A stretch of 64,000 bases of DNA from JAIQFL01 sp035295745 (GCA_035295745.1 DATGIL010000014.1:1-64000), one strand, 5' to 3'; positions 27,565 to 36,966 are shown, counted from the first letter of the stretch. Numbers and translations: made by a program. Notes: generated by a model from the sequence alone, not told the origin.

Positions 27565-28099
27565 GTGATCGCTTGCTGACGCGCGCGGCTCGCAAGCGCA
27601 CGTATCGCGCGAACTCATTTGGGTAGGTTACGAGCCGCGACCGGGAGGGAGCGCTGGCCTCCCTCTGATTCGTGATCGCTTTGCTGACGCGCGCAGCTCG
27701 CAAGCGCACGTTCCGCGCGAACGCATTGGGTAGGTTACGAGCCGCGACCGTTAGGGAGTGCTGGCCTCCCTCTGATTCGTGATCGCTTGCTGACGCGCGC
27801 GGCTCGCAAGCGCACCTATCGCGCGAACGCATTTGGGTAGCTTGCGAGCCGCGACCGTGAGGGAGCGCTGGCCTCCCCCTGATTGGTGATCGCTTGCTGA
27901 CGCGCGCGGCTCGCAACCGCACCTATCGCGCAAACGCATTCGGGTAGGTTACGAGCCGCGACCGTGAGGGAGCGCTGGCCTCCCTCTGATTCGTGATCGC
28001 TTGCTGACGCGCGCGGCTCGCAACCGCACCTATCGCGCGAACGCATTCGGGTAGCTTACGAGCCGCGACCGTGAGGGAGCGCTGGCCTCCACTATCGGT
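27565..28099 (+). repeat. Five tandem copies of a 107-bp palindromic repeat
   Basis: Copies of GTGATCGC(T)TTGCTGACGC begin at 27565, 27672, 27779, 27886 and 27993, a constant spacing of 107 bases. Each unit contains an inverted pair: CGCGGCTCG near the left and CGAGCCGCG near the right, followed by ACCGTGAGGGAGCG. Units differ at a few positions. The array fills the gap between two divergent genes (M48 protease and patatin). The open frames that cross it are artefacts of the repeat. Short relatives occur elsewhere in the window. Confidence 0.93.
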
Positions 28100-28121
28100 C
28101 CCAGCCTGTACCATAGAATGA

Positions 28122-28841
28122 GTGAGCCTCGCATTGGTTCTCTCGGCCGGCGGGATGTACGCCGCCTGGGAGGTAGGTGTGTGGAAGGTGCTCCGGGAGC
28201 GCTTCCAATTTGACATGATCGTCGGCACGTCCGCGGGTGCCTGGAACGCCTGGGCTATCGCAGGCGGGAGCAGTCCGGACGAGCTGATTCGCGAATGGCT
28301 GGATCCCAAAACGGGGACCATCATGCAGCCGGGCCTTCACCGCACTGGAATCCTATCGCCGAAAATGCTCCACGAAAAGGCTCGCGATCTGTTCGCGCGG
28401 TTCCAGCCACGCATGCCATTCGCCCTGACCCTTTCCGCGGTACCCCGGCTCCGGTCAGTACTAGTCCGTGGACCCGAAGTGACCTGGCGACACCTGGCGG
28501 CAGCGGCTTCCATCCCTCTCGCTTTCCCGCCCGTCGACATCGACGGCCAGCGCTACGTGGATGGCGGATTGCTAGGCGCCTTGCCATTGTGGGCCGCCGA
28601 AGCCATGGGAGCGACCCATGCGATCGGCGTGAACGCCATCAATATCTTTCCGTTCCGGCTTCTGCGAGTCATCATCCGCCCGCGCAAGCCCAGCGCCGCC
28701 CTGCGAGTCTTTGACATCGAGCCATCTCAGAGGTTGGGCCCGCTTCGCGACGGGGTGGTCTGGTCTGCGGCCAATACTCTGCGCTGGATCGAACAAGGCG
28801 AACGCGACGGGAATCGTGCCGCCACATCGATTACAATGTAG
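28122..28841 (+). CDS. Patatin-like phospholipase
   Basis: 239 residues from GTG 28122, about 20 bases after the repeat array. The catalytic dyad motifs are present: the oxyanion LVLSAGGMYAAWEVGVWKV, the nucleophile elbow IVGTSAG with Ser, and the aspartate in YVDGG. These define a patatin-type lipid acyl hydrolase. Bacterial patatins are lipases or effector-like enzymes; there is no signal peptide. The following gene starts 4 bases after the stop. Confidence 0.88.
   Translation: MSLALVLSAGGMYAAWEVGVWKVLRERFQFDMIVGTSAGAWNAWAIAGGSSPDELIREWLDPKTGTIMQPGLHRTGILSPKMLHEKARDLFARFQPRMPFALTLSAVPRLRSVLVRGPEVTWRHLAAAASIPLAFPPVDIDGQRYVDGGLLGALPLWAAEAMGATHAIGVNAINIFPFRLLRVIIRPRKPSAALRVFDIEPSQRLGPLRDGVVWSAANTLRWIEQGERDGNRAATSITM
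28832..28837 (+). promoter_or_regulatory. TACAAT -10-like element close to the next start codon
   Basis: TACAAT within the last codons of the patatin gene ends 8 bases before the ATG at 28846. It could drive a nearly leaderless message for the next gene, although GTAGGG in the interval might also serve as a weak ribosome site. Confidence 0.3.
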
Positions 28842-28845
28842 GGTC

Positions 28846-29178
28846 ATGCCGCACTTTCGGATCTACCGCATGAAGGATTCGCCACGGCAACAGTTTCGCT
28901 GGGCGCCGCACGTCTCGGGCTGCGCATCCTTAAAGCCTAAGGATTACGAGCAGCGAGGTGAGATCGAAGCTCTCCACGAATACGACGCGTGGCAGTTGCT
29001 GCGCCAATCCGGTGATCCTCTGGCGATCGGCGATCTTCTGGAGGGCGCCGACGGCCGATTACGCATTTGCAAGTACGTTGGTTTCGAGCCGGCCCAGTGG
29101 GTACTGCCCGAGCCAAAGCCAACCCATGAGCCGACGCAGGGTGAGCCCCAACCCGCAGGCCAGTCGACTGCCAATTAG
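28846..29178 (+). CDS. Small conserved hypothetical protein
   Basis: 110 residues, soluble, beginning MPHFRIYRMKDSPRQQFRWA. The N-terminal ~85 residues are ordered-looking (HEYDAWQLLRQSGDPLAIGD) and the tail is Pro/Glu/Gln rich (PKPTHEPTQGEPQPAG). I do not recognise a family. It lies between the patatin gene (4-base gap) and a zinc-ribbon gene (8-base gap), so the three are probably one transcription unit. Confidence 0.75.
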   Translation: MPHFRIYRMKDSPRQQFRWAPHVSGCASLKPKDYEQRGEIEALHEYDAWQLLRQSGDPLAIGDLLEGADGRLRICKYVGFEPAQWVLPEPKPTHEPTQGEPQPAGQSTAN

Positions 29179-29186
29179 GAGGTCAT

Positions 29187-29612
29187 ATGCGCGAACCCCG
29201 CCTGGGCGATGATATTGACGATTTCTGTATACGATGCAAGCGCATCACCAACCACGCGATTGTCTCCGTGGTGAACGGCGAACCGGCCAAGGTTCGTTGC
29301 CGGACCTGTCATAGCGATCATGACTACCGGCACGAACAGGCTCCACCCCCCAAGGTAGATCTCCGAAAACAGGCGCTCTACAACGAGGTTCTGAAAAAGG
29401 TCAACCCGGATGGCGCCGGCAAGCCTGAACTGGTAGAGGTGCCGGATTTGGGCGACCTCGACGAAAGTCCGGAAGAGACCGACAGCGAAACGACCGACGT
29501 GGAAGCGGCTGACACCGTCGAAAGCGCGGACTCGATGGACGATGCTCCTCCGCCACCTCCGGCCAAAAAAGGCAAAGTTACGAAAGTAACGAAGGTCAAG
29601 GCGAAAAAATAG
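29187..29612 (+). CDS. Zinc-ribbon protein with acidic linker and basic tail
   Basis: 141 residues with an excellent ribosome site AGGAGGTCAT just before the ATG. The N-terminus has a four-cysteine zinc ribbon (DFCIRCKRITNHAIV ... VRCRTCHSDHDY). The middle is strongly acidic (DLDESPEETDSETTD) and the C-terminus ends in Pro-Lys repeats (PPPPPAKKGKVTKVTKVKAKK is the tail region). The arrangement suggests a nucleic-acid-associated protein; function is unknown. A terminator follows. Confidence 0.8.
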   Translation: MREPRLGDDIDDFCIRCKRITNHAIVSVVNGEPAKVRCRTCHSDHDYRHEQAPPPKVDLRKQALYNEVLKKVNPDGAGKPELVEVPDLGDLDESPEETDSETTDVEAADTVESADSMDDAPPPPPAKKGKVTKVTKVKAKK

Positions 29613-29618
29613 GCGTGC

Positions 29619-29647
29619 GGGCCGGATCTCTTCGGCCCTTAGTTTTC
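29619..29647 (+). terminator. Terminator shared at a convergent junction
   Basis: GGGCCG (29619-29624) pairs with CGGCCC (29633-29638), followed by TTAGTTTT. It ends the patatin unit and overlaps the stop of the convergent response-regulator gene, so it may act in both directions. Confidence 0.65.
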
Positions 29648-31084
29648 CGACTTCTTGCGAATCTTGATATCCAGCCGCTTGATTTTTTGATTTAAGGTCG
29701 ACAGCGGCACGTGCAAGCTCTCGGCAGCTTCCGTCTGGCTCCACCCGCACTGCTCCAGGCGTTCCACAATCACTCTCCGCTCGAAGTCGTTCACGATCTC
29801 GAACAATGACGCATCCTGCGGAAGTGGTGCGCCCTCCCCACGATTGCGCCGGATTCCATTCGCCTGCAGCAGTCCGTCGGGCAGCACGTCCACCGGCACC
29901 GAAGGTTCCTGGGCCAGCACCACGGCGCGTTCCACGACGTTCTCCAACTCGCGGACGTTGCCGGGCCAACTGTGCTCCATCAGGACCTGCAGGGCATCCG
30001 GCTGAAAGCGCAGGATCGAACGTCCGGCGGAGTCGAGGAACTTGCCGTTGTCGCGGCAATAATAAGTGAAGAAATGATCCGCCAGCAGCGGAATGTCTTC
30101 CTTGCGCTCCCGCAATGCGGGCAAGGAGATGTTGATGACGTTGAGACGATAGTACAGGTCTTCGCGGAATTTGCCGTCCTTCACCAACTGGAAAAGGTCC
30201 GCGTTGGTTGCGGCCAGAATGCGCACATCGACTTTGATCGGATCGGTCGCTCCGAGCGGAGTGAATTCCTTCTCTTGAATGACACGCAGGAGCTTGATCT
30301 GGGTCTCGGCGCCGATGGTCCCGATCTCGTCGAAGAAAATGGTGCCCCGGTCGGCGACTTCGAAGTAGCCCTTCTTGGTGTGGATCGCGCTGGTAAAGGC
30401 GCCCTTCATATGCCCGAATAGAGTGGACTCGAGCAGTTCGGGTGGCAGAGAGCCGCTGTTCACCGCGACGAATACGTGGTCGGCGCGCGGCGAGTTAGCA
30501 TGGATCGCTTTGGCCACGAGTTCCTTGCCGGTTCCGGTCTCTCCCGTGATCAGGATGGTTGACCGGCTGGACGCCACCTGTCCCACCAGGTCGAGCATGC
30601 GCACCATGCGGTCGCTCTTGCCGATAATGTTCGGGAAGCTGTATCGCTGTTTGAGCGCCCGCTTGAGGTGGGTGTTCTCGTACTCGAGCCGCCGCTTGGC
30701 AATCATGCGGTCGATCTCGATGATCAGCTTCTCGTTGTCCCAGGGCTTCGAGAAGTAGTCGCTGGCTCCCAGCTTCAACGCATGCACCGCGGCCTCTACG
30801 GAGCCATAGGCGGTGATCATGAAGATTGGGGTCTCGCGATCGCGCCCGCGAACTTCCTCCAGCACCTCCATACCGGAGCGGTCGGGCATCATCAGATCGA
30901 GCAGAACCAGATCGTAGCTGTGATTCTCCAGCTTGTGGAGCCCTTCGGTTGCGTTTTGCGCCAATTCCACCAAGTAGCCCTCGGTGGTGAGCAGCAACTC
31001 CAGCCCTTCGCGAATGTCCAACTCGTCATCGATGACGAGTACTCTGCCTCTGGTTTCCACAAGTGTAGGATGCGAAGCGATCAT
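29639..31084 (-). CDS. Sigma-54-type response regulator (NtrC family), variant GAFTSA loop
   Basis: 481 residues. A receiver domain comes first, with the probable phosphoacceptor D63 in LVLLDLMMPD. A sigma-54 AAA+ domain follows (Walker A GETGTGKELVAKAIH, FFDEIG Walker B), then a Fis-type helix-turn-helix (WSQTEAAESLHVPLSTLNQ). The sigma-54 contact loop reads GAFTSA (residues 228-233) where GAFTGA is the usual sequence. The gene begins one base after the kinase gene ends and is its partner. The pair faces away from the exopolysaccharide genes, resembling PrsK/PrsR-type systems that control such genes. Confidence 0.93.
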   Translation of the reverse strand: MIASHPTLVETRGRVLVIDDELDIREGLELLLTTEGYLVELAQNATEGLHKLENHSYDLVLLDLMMPDRSGMEVLEEVRGRDRETPIFMITAYGSVEAAVHALKLGASDYFSKPWDNEKLIIEIDRMIAKRRLEYENTHLKRALKQRYSFPNIIGKSDRMVRMLDLVGQVASSRSTILITGETGTGKELVAKAIHANSPRADHVFVAVNSGSLPPELLESTLFGHMKGAFTSAIHTKKGYFEVADRGTIFFDEIGTIGAETQIKLLRVIQEKEFTPLGATDPIKVDVRILAATNADLFQLVKDGKFREDLYYRLNVINISLPALRERKEDIPLLADHFFTYYCRDNGKFLDSAGRSILRFQPDALQVLMEHSWPGNVRELENVVERAVVLAQEPSVPVDVLPDGLLQANGIRRNRGEGAPLPQDASLFEIVNDFERRVIVERLEQCGWSQTEAAESLHVPLSTLNQKIKRLDIKIRKKSEN

Positions 31085-31085
31085 T

Positions 31086-34040
31086 TCAAGCTGCAGTCAT
31101 CGGCTTCCTCGCCGAGTTCGGTACCGCGACCGGAATCTCCACTCGAAAAACGGCGCCACCGGTTGGCCGGTTGGAAACCTCGATCGAACCACCGTGCTCT
31201 TGAATGATACCGTAGGTGACCGAGAGGCCGAGGCCGGTGCCTTTCCGTGCCGCTTTGGTCGTGAAGAACGGATCGTAGATGCGATGGACGTGCTCGGGCG
31301 CAATGCCGTGGCCGGTATCGGCAATCTCCATGCGAACACCCGAGCCGTGAATCCAGGTGCGCACCTCCAAGGTGCCGCCGCCTGCCATTGCGTCGCGGGC
31401 ATTGAGAAAGAGATTCAGACAGACCTGTTGCAGTTTCCCGGCGTTGCCATGAACCGAGGGCAGGTCGGGATGGAGATCTGTCTTGAGCTGTATCCCTGAT
31501 TTTTGCAATTGATGCTCGAGCAGGGACAGGGTCTCCTGCACCACTCGATTCAGATTGACATTTCCAAAGGACGTTGTGGACGTGCGCGAGAAGTTCAGCA
31601 GTGAGTTGACGATTTCGCTGGCGCGAAAAGTCTGCTTGGCAATCTTGTCGAGGATCATCGACTTGGTGTTGTCCTCGGCAACCTGCTTGGCGAGCATTTG
31701 GGCGTAAGTGGAGATCACCGCGAGTGGAGTGTTCACTTCGTGGGCGACGCCGGCAGCCAACAGGCCAATGCTCGACAACTTGTCGGCCTGCACCAAACGT
31801 TGCTCCAATTCGGCGCGGTCGGTCACGTCGTCGAAAATCACCAGCCGGCCGATCTGTTGTTGGTCCTTCGAAACCAGCGGGGCGATCGCAATGTTCAGCG
31901 TAGCCTCGCGGAAGAGACTCGGTACCGCGCCGGCATGCCCGTTGCCGTTCGAAAATCCGTTCCCGTTCTTGTGCTCATCCAGCGCGATGCCTGGTGCGGC
32001 AGGCTTGAGAACGAACTTGTAGATGTGATGAATGCCGGTCTCCCCCCGCACCCGATCGAACTGCTCGGTCAACGCCGCCGGGAAAAGTTCTGACAACTTG
32101 CGGCCCAGAGCCTGTTCACGCGGCACTCCGCTCAGTTGTTCGATCTGCGTGTTCCAGCTTTCTACGCGGTCTTCCAGGTCGGCCGCGAGAATTCCCACAT
32201 TGATCGACTCCACAATGTTCTCGCTGAATTCTTTTAGCCGCTCATACTCCTCTACTTTGAGCTGCAGCGAGCGGTAGAGAGTAGAGTTCTCGATGGCGAT
32301 ACCTACATAGCCCGCCAGCATCACCAACAACTCCACGTCGACGCTAGAGAGGTAGTCGCCATCGGTAGTCCGGCTCACGCCGATATAGGCGATGATCCGG
32401 CCGCGGTTCGTACAGGGAAGATAGTAAGTGCAGTCCAGATCGGCGATCGTCTTGCGCACCGTCGCGGGCCAGGAGCGCGAAACCGCGTCCAACTGGTGGC
32501 GGGTCCGCTCGAAGAAGAGGTAGCCTTCGGGAAGCTGCCAGTTCAGGAAACTCAGGTCCAGTTCGTCGTAAGCGACGCCCGAAAGGCGGGCATTCGAGCC
32601 CATGGCCTTCTTGAGACGAAAGTGCGGCTCCCCGGTCCGCTCCTCCGCCAGGAAAAACGCCAGGTGCTTGATGCCCAGCGTCTGCAGCAGACGCTCACCC
32701 ACCGAGGACAACATCGCATCGAGATCGGTTTCCGAACTCAATTCGCGTGCAAATTCCAGCAGCGTGCGGCGGTAGTCGTAGCGGTCCCGATAGAAGTGAC
32801 GGTCCAGCCACTCCTGCATCCAGTTTCGGATCGGCTGGAAGAGGAATGCCGTGATCAGCATGACCGTCATCATGCCGCCGGTGCCGAGATCCTTGAAGTT
32901 CTGCTTTACCAAAGTGCCAAGGGAAAACACGATGCCGTAGAACGATGCCAGCACACAAATCGTCGCCAGCGTGTAGGCATAGCCCCGCCGGAAAAGGATA
33001 TCGACGTCCATCAGGCGGTAGCGAACGATCGCATAGGCCAAAGTCAGGGGTAGCAGAACCAGAGAAAGCACCGACATCTTCTGCCACGACCCGGCAATGG
33101 CTCCAAATGAATACGGAATCACGTACAGCAGGGTGAACGGTAGAATTCCACAGAGTGTGCCATTGCGGAGCCACTTGAGCTGCTGGCGCACGATCGGATC
33201 TTCGGTTTTCCGGTATTCGATTGCGAGGGCGAGGCCGCCGATCAGATAAGAAGCGGTCCAGAAAACGGTCCAAACCCGATCCATCTCCCAGCGTAAATCC
33301 AGTAGGGGAATCGATACCTTGATGGCGCCTGTGGACACGCCCAGTGTGGCCAAAAACAACAATGCGGCGGGAATGTACAACAGCACGTGCCGGACGCGTG
33401 TAGCAAACCATGCACGCGGTTCCGGAAAGATCAGGCAAAAATGCAGAAATATGGTTGGAGCCAGCAGGCTTGCTGCGACGTTTCCAAAGTAGATCGTCCA
33501 ATCGAACGTATTGAGGTGACCGGTGTAGTGAAAGGTCAGGAAGATAAATGACGCCAGGCAGAGAATGAAAAAGTGCTGCGCCTTGTGAGCGCTGCCCCGC
33601 CGGAAATAGACAAAGAGACCGATTACCAGGTAGGTGAATCCCACCATGTACTGATACAGAATCGCCCGGTCGAGCGGGACTTCGCTGACTACTACCTTCG
33701 GTATGACGATCTCTACCGAATTGCGCGAAATTCGATAATCCGCGCTTCCCCACGCCATCAGGCTGGTAAGGATCTTCGTGACGTCAGTGGCCTGCGCGAC
33801 CTTGCCGCCGTCGATGCTGATGAGGCGATCGCCAGCTTGAATGCCCTTGGTCGCTGCGACACTATGTGGTGTGACGTACAGCGCTTCCACGCCGCCGCTC
33901 CGGTCGCCCCAGATCACCCCGTCTTCATGTAACCGGAAGTGGTACTGCTCGTCCAAATTGACGACAGCGGCGACACCCGCAGCAAGCGTGAGGATGGTCA
34001 GTATCGCGGTCGATAACTGGAACTTCAGTTCCTGAAACAT
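31086..34040 (-). CDS. Large membrane sensor histidine kinase (PDZ, multi-TM, GAF, PAS, HisKA, HATPase)
   Basis: 984 residues from ATG 34040 (frame open to 34091). Order: one membrane helix, a PDZ-like segment (TKGIQAGDRLISIDGG), about eight membrane helices, a GAF-like domain, a PAS-type region (ESINVGILAADLEDRVESWN), the HisKA box with H767 in GVAHEVNTPLAVIS, and an HATPase with N, G1 and G2 boxes (NLFLNARDAMAGGG, DTGHGIAPEHV, GTGLGLSV). It phosphorylates the adjacent sigma-54 regulator. The topology resembles PrsK-type kinases linked to exopolysaccharide control; the signal is unknown. Confidence 0.88.
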   Translation of the reverse strand: MFQELKFQLSTAILTILTLAAGVAAVVNLDEQYHFRLHEDGVIWGDRSGGVEALYVTPHSVAATKGIQAGDRLISIDGGKVAQATDVTKILTSLMAWGSADYRISRNSVEIVIPKVVVSEVPLDRAILYQYMVGFTYLVIGLFVYFRRGSAHKAQHFFILCLASFIFLTFHYTGHLNTFDWTIYFGNVAASLLAPTIFLHFCLIFPEPRAWFATRVRHVLLYIPAALLFLATLGVSTGAIKVSIPLLDLRWEMDRVWTVFWTASYLIGGLALAIEYRKTEDPIVRQQLKWLRNGTLCGILPFTLLYVIPYSFGAIAGSWQKMSVLSLVLLPLTLAYAIVRYRLMDVDILFRRGYAYTLATICVLASFYGIVFSLGTLVKQNFKDLGTGGMMTVMLITAFLFQPIRNWMQEWLDRHFYRDRYDYRRTLLEFARELSSETDLDAMLSSVGERLLQTLGIKHLAFFLAEERTGEPHFRLKKAMGSNARLSGVAYDELDLSFLNWQLPEGYLFFERTRHQLDAVSRSWPATVRKTIADLDCTYYLPCTNRGRIIAYIGVSRTTDGDYLSSVDVELLVMLAGYVGIAIENSTLYRSLQLKVEEYERLKEFSENIVESINVGILAADLEDRVESWNTQIEQLSGVPREQALGRKLSELFPAALTEQFDRVRGETGIHHIYKFVLKPAAPGIALDEHKNGNGFSNGNGHAGAVPSLFREATLNIAIAPLVSKDQQQIGRLVIFDDVTDRAELEQRLVQADKLSSIGLLAAGVAHEVNTPLAVISTYAQMLAKQVAEDNTKSMILDKIAKQTFRASEIVNSLLNFSRTSTTSFGNVNLNRVVQETLSLLEHQLQKSGIQLKTDLHPDLPSVHGNAGKLQQVCLNLFLNARDAMAGGGTLEVRTWIHGSGVRMEIADTGHGIAPEHVHRIYDPFFTTKAARKGTGLGLSVTYGIIQEHGGSIEVSNRPTGGAVFRVEIPVAVPNSARKPMTAA

Positions 34041-34472
34041 GGTGGCCGCCGAAGCCGGAAGCGAGACAATACTCCACCGGAGCCGGAGCACGTTTGATGC
34101 CGCAACAAATTCGTAATCCTATATCAATAGTACTCGATTTTTCTGCAACTTACAGAGCGCTCGCAGCCGTTCCTCCGCATTTTGGGAGAATCCCACTATG
34201 CGGAAGTGTATCAAGGCGCCTTTTCTTGGTCCCCGATCGCCCCTCCAGCTTCCTCGCGGCCCGTCGCAAAACCTCAGAACTAACTGAATAGAACGGGGTG
34301 ATACAATCCATTTGGTACCCTCCTTAGTACTTTCGCTTCTTTCAGGAAAACACCCAAAATGCTGTACACTAGAGAACACCGGTGTAATGAGGCGTCTACG
34401 GAGATTAAAGGCGTCGCAGGAAACCACAGGCCCGTGGATTAAGGGCCGCGATGGCAATCGCAGAGGAACATA
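34041..34472. promoter_or_regulatory. Divergent control region between sensor kinase and exopolysaccharide genes
   Basis: About 430 bases without a gene. It includes a weak sigma-70-like box (TACACT at about 34365) and a poor sigma-54-like match (TGGTAC then TTAGTA near 34313-34330). Just before the export gene, GCGAT-GGCA-ATCGC (34448-34461) forms a small hairpin followed by AGAGGAAC and the ATG at 34473. CCAC-AGGCCC-GTGG (about 34424-34437) is a second hairpin. No known riboswitch class fits. Confidence 0.4.
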
Positions 34473-35195
34473 ATGAGAACGGCGATTCTGTCCGCACTTC
34501 TTGCGGCATTCTCACTGTCTTCTTTCGCAGGAGACGACCCCAAGGTAAAACCCCAAGCTGAACAGGCTCCGGCGCAGTCGCCCAAGGCGACCATACCAGC
34601 CGCACTACCCGCGGATGCCGTCGGCAAGTCGATGGTATCGGCCGCCCCCGAAACCGATCCCATCAAGATGGCGGCCCCCGCCGACGGCACGAAACCCCCG
34701 GTCACGACACCCTTCGACAAGAGCTACGTGATTGGCGCCGAGGATCAGTTGAGTGTGAACGTGTGGGGAAATGCAGCGCTCACAGGTACATTTATCGTTG
34801 CGCCAGACGGGAGAATCTCGTTTCCTCTTATTAACGAGGTGCTGGCAGCCGGCTTGACGCGCGAACAGTTGCAGATCGAGATCGTCCGCCGCCTCAAGGA
34901 AGGCGGCTACCTGCGAGACCCCACCGTCACCGTAAATGTAACTGGATTTAACAGCAAAAAATACTCCATTCAGGGAGAAGTCAACAAGCCCGGATCGTCT
35001 CCGCTGGTCGTGCCTACGACGGTACTGGAAGCGCTAGTGAATGCGGGCGGGTTTCGAGACTTCGCTAACAAAAGTCATATCCGCATCCTGAGAGGCGCAA
35101 AGGTTTATAACTTCAATTACAACCAGGTGATTAACGGGAAACACCGGGAACAAAACATCCTGTTGGAGCCGGGTGATTTGATCATCGTGAAGTAA
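34473..35195 (+). CDS. Polysaccharide export outer-membrane protein (Wza/GumB-like)
   Basis: 240 residues with a signal peptide (MRTAILSALLAAFSLSSFAG). A poly-export domain (YVIGAEDQLSVNVWGN, FIVAPDGRISFPLINEV) is followed by an SLBB-type segment (YSIQGEVNKPGSSPL) and a final LLEPGDLIIVK strand typical of the family. It forms the outer-membrane channel for exopolysaccharide. It leads a three-gene unit with the chain-length and tyrosine-kinase genes. The protein is shorter than Wza, lacking a long C-terminal helix. Confidence 0.9.
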   Translation: MRTAILSALLAAFSLSSFAGDDPKVKPQAEQAPAQSPKATIPAALPADAVGKSMVSAAPETDPIKMAAPADGTKPPVTTPFDKSYVIGAEDQLSVNVWGNAALTGTFIVAPDGRISFPLINEVLAAGLTREQLQIEIVRRLKEGGYLRDPTVTVNVTGFNSKKYSIQGEVNKPGSSPLVVPTTVLEALVNAGGFRDFANKSHIRILRGAKVYNFNYNQVINGKHREQNILLEPGDLIIVK

Positions 35196-35257
35196 CCGGC
35201 GGATAGCTCTCCAAGGTTGTCGAGAATTCTGGCAAAGAGGCAGAGGAAGATAGAGTT

Positions 35258-36940
35258 ATGGGTGCAGCGCAGAATTATGTGAGCGTGTCCCGGCGGCCGC
35301 CGGATGTCGAAGACTATATCGACATGGCGCGGCGGTATCGTTCTTGGATTGTCGGGCCTATGTTTTTAGGGTTGGTGGTTTCCGTGGTAGCCGGATTTCT
35401 GCAGCCCGACACCTATATTTCTTACGCGGTCATGCGCATTTCACCGCCGCGCGTTCCGGAAAAACTCATCCCCAGCGTACTGAACAACGCCCAATTAGCC
35501 GAGCGGGTGGATCAGTTAAAGACCGAAATTCTAAGCCGCAACAACCTGGTCGATATTATCCAAAAGCCGTCACTCGACTTATACAAAAGTCAGCGCGCCA
35601 AGCTTCCCATGGAAGATGTCGTCCAGACGATGAAGAATCGGGACATCCAGATCACTCCCTTGCGCGCCGGCAGCGATGGCCGCCTGGCTTCGGCATTCCA
35701 GATCAGCTTTCGTTACACGGACAAGTACAAAGCCTCGTCGGTGGTGCGGGAATTGGTTTCCCGTTTTGAGAGCCTCAACATTACGGTTCTGCAACAAGGT
35801 TCTCAGATGACCAACACCTTTTTGACCGATGAGAAGGAGAAGGCCAAGGACCGGATGGACAAGCTGTCCGCCGCCATCACCAAGTTCGAAATGGATAACC
35901 AGGGCCGCCTGCCGCAACAGGCACAGGCGAATACCACTGCATTGCTTCAGGTCCAGATGCAGATCATGAACATCAACTCCACCATCAACCGGGACCTGCA
36001 GGAAAAGGCGCAGTTGCAGACGCAGCTCGACAATTTGCGTGCGCAGCAGAATTATCTGGAATCCAACCTCGAGCAGGTGATCCCGGGCACCAGCGGCACG
36101 GCCTCGGTCAAGAACGAGAAACTGGTGAATCTGAGTAAGCAGATCAGTGAACAGCGATCGGTCCTGGCGCGGGCCAAAAAAACTTACGGCGACAACTATC
36201 CCGAGATCGCCGGCATGCAGGCACAGATCACCGAGCTTGAAAAGGAGCAGGCGGAGCTGGAAAAAGAGGAGTCTGCGACGCCGACTACCTCTACCGGCAC
36301 TCCTGCCCGGACTGTTGTCAATCCGTTGATCGAAAGACAGTTGCTCGACTACAAAGGGACTCAGAAGAGCATCCAGACCTCCATGGCGTCGAAGACCTTA
36401 GAGGTTGAGGAGTTGAACCGGTCCAAGTTGGAATTGGAGAAGCAGGCGGCTTCTTATCAAAGGCGGATCGACGAAGCCCCGCTGAATGAACAGCAATATG
36501 CGCAATTGAAGAGCGATTTCCAGTTGGCCAAGACGAACTACGAGGACTTCGAGAAGAAACAGCAACAATCGGAGACTTCTCAGAACCTGGAAGAGCACAA
36601 GGCGGGCGAGAATTTAGAAGTGTTGGACCCGGCCAATGTGCCTGACAAGGCCGTAGATCCCGATCGCCTGATCTGGGCTGGAATGGGTGTCTTCGGCGGG
36701 CTGGCATTCGGGGTGGTGCTGGCGGCCGCCAAGGAAGTCAAAAACACGTCTCTCAAGAACCTCAAGGACGTGCGCGCCTACACGAACCTGCCGGTGTTGA
36801 GCAGCATCCCGCTTCTCGAAAATGCGCTTCTGGTGCGGCGCAAACGGCGGTTGGTATGGCTCGCGTGGTCGAGCGCCGTGGTGGTTGGGATTACGCTGAT
36901 GGCTGGTTCGGTCTATTACTACATGGTGTCGACCACTTAA
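35258..36940 (+). CDS. Exopolysaccharide chain-length determinant (Wzz/GumC-like)
   Basis: 560 residues with a membrane helix near residues 30-50 (SWIVGPMFLGLVVSVVAGF), a long coiled-coil periplasmic region (DKEKAK-type heptads, about 190-430) and C-terminal membrane helices at about 465-490 and 530-555. The Wzz hallmark PDRLIWAGMGVFGG with a prolines-rich PANVPDKAVDP segment precedes the second helix. It sets polymer length together with the BY-kinase encoded next. There is no fused kinase domain. Confidence 0.9.
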   Translation: MGAAQNYVSVSRRPPDVEDYIDMARRYRSWIVGPMFLGLVVSVVAGFLQPDTYISYAVMRISPPRVPEKLIPSVLNNAQLAERVDQLKTEILSRNNLVDIIQKPSLDLYKSQRAKLPMEDVVQTMKNRDIQITPLRAGSDGRLASAFQISFRYTDKYKASSVVRELVSRFESLNITVLQQGSQMTNTFLTDEKEKAKDRMDKLSAAITKFEMDNQGRLPQQAQANTTALLQVQMQIMNINSTINRDLQEKAQLQTQLDNLRAQQNYLESNLEQVIPGTSGTASVKNEKLVNLSKQISEQRSVLARAKKTYGDNYPEIAGMQAQITELEKEQAELEKEESATPTTSTGTPARTVVNPLIERQLLDYKGTQKSIQTSMASKTLEVEELNRSKLELEKQAASYQRRIDEAPLNEQQYAQLKSDFQLAKTNYEDFEKKQQQSETSQNLEEHKAGENLEVLDPANVPDKAVDPDRLIWAGMGVFGGLAFGVVLAAAKEVKNTSLKNLKDVRAYTNLPVLSSIPLLENALLVRRKRRLVWLAWSSAVVVGITLMAGSVYYYMVSTT

Positions 36941-36966
36941 GGGTCATTTGAGGTATTGGAGAAGAA

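Noticed and set aside
27565..28099. Possible CRISPR array
   Set aside because: Units are 107 bases long and near identical along their whole length, so there are no unique spacers, and no cas genes are present.
27497..28324. Several minus-strand open frames over the tandem array
   Set aside because: Their proteins are repeats such as ASRARQQAITNQREAS, simply the translated 107-bp repeat; they start and stop with the array.
34380..34472. c-di-GMP (GEMM) riboswitch upstream of exopolysaccharide genes
   Set aside because: The GGAAACC-like stretch is present but the rest of the consensus and the second stem do not fit.
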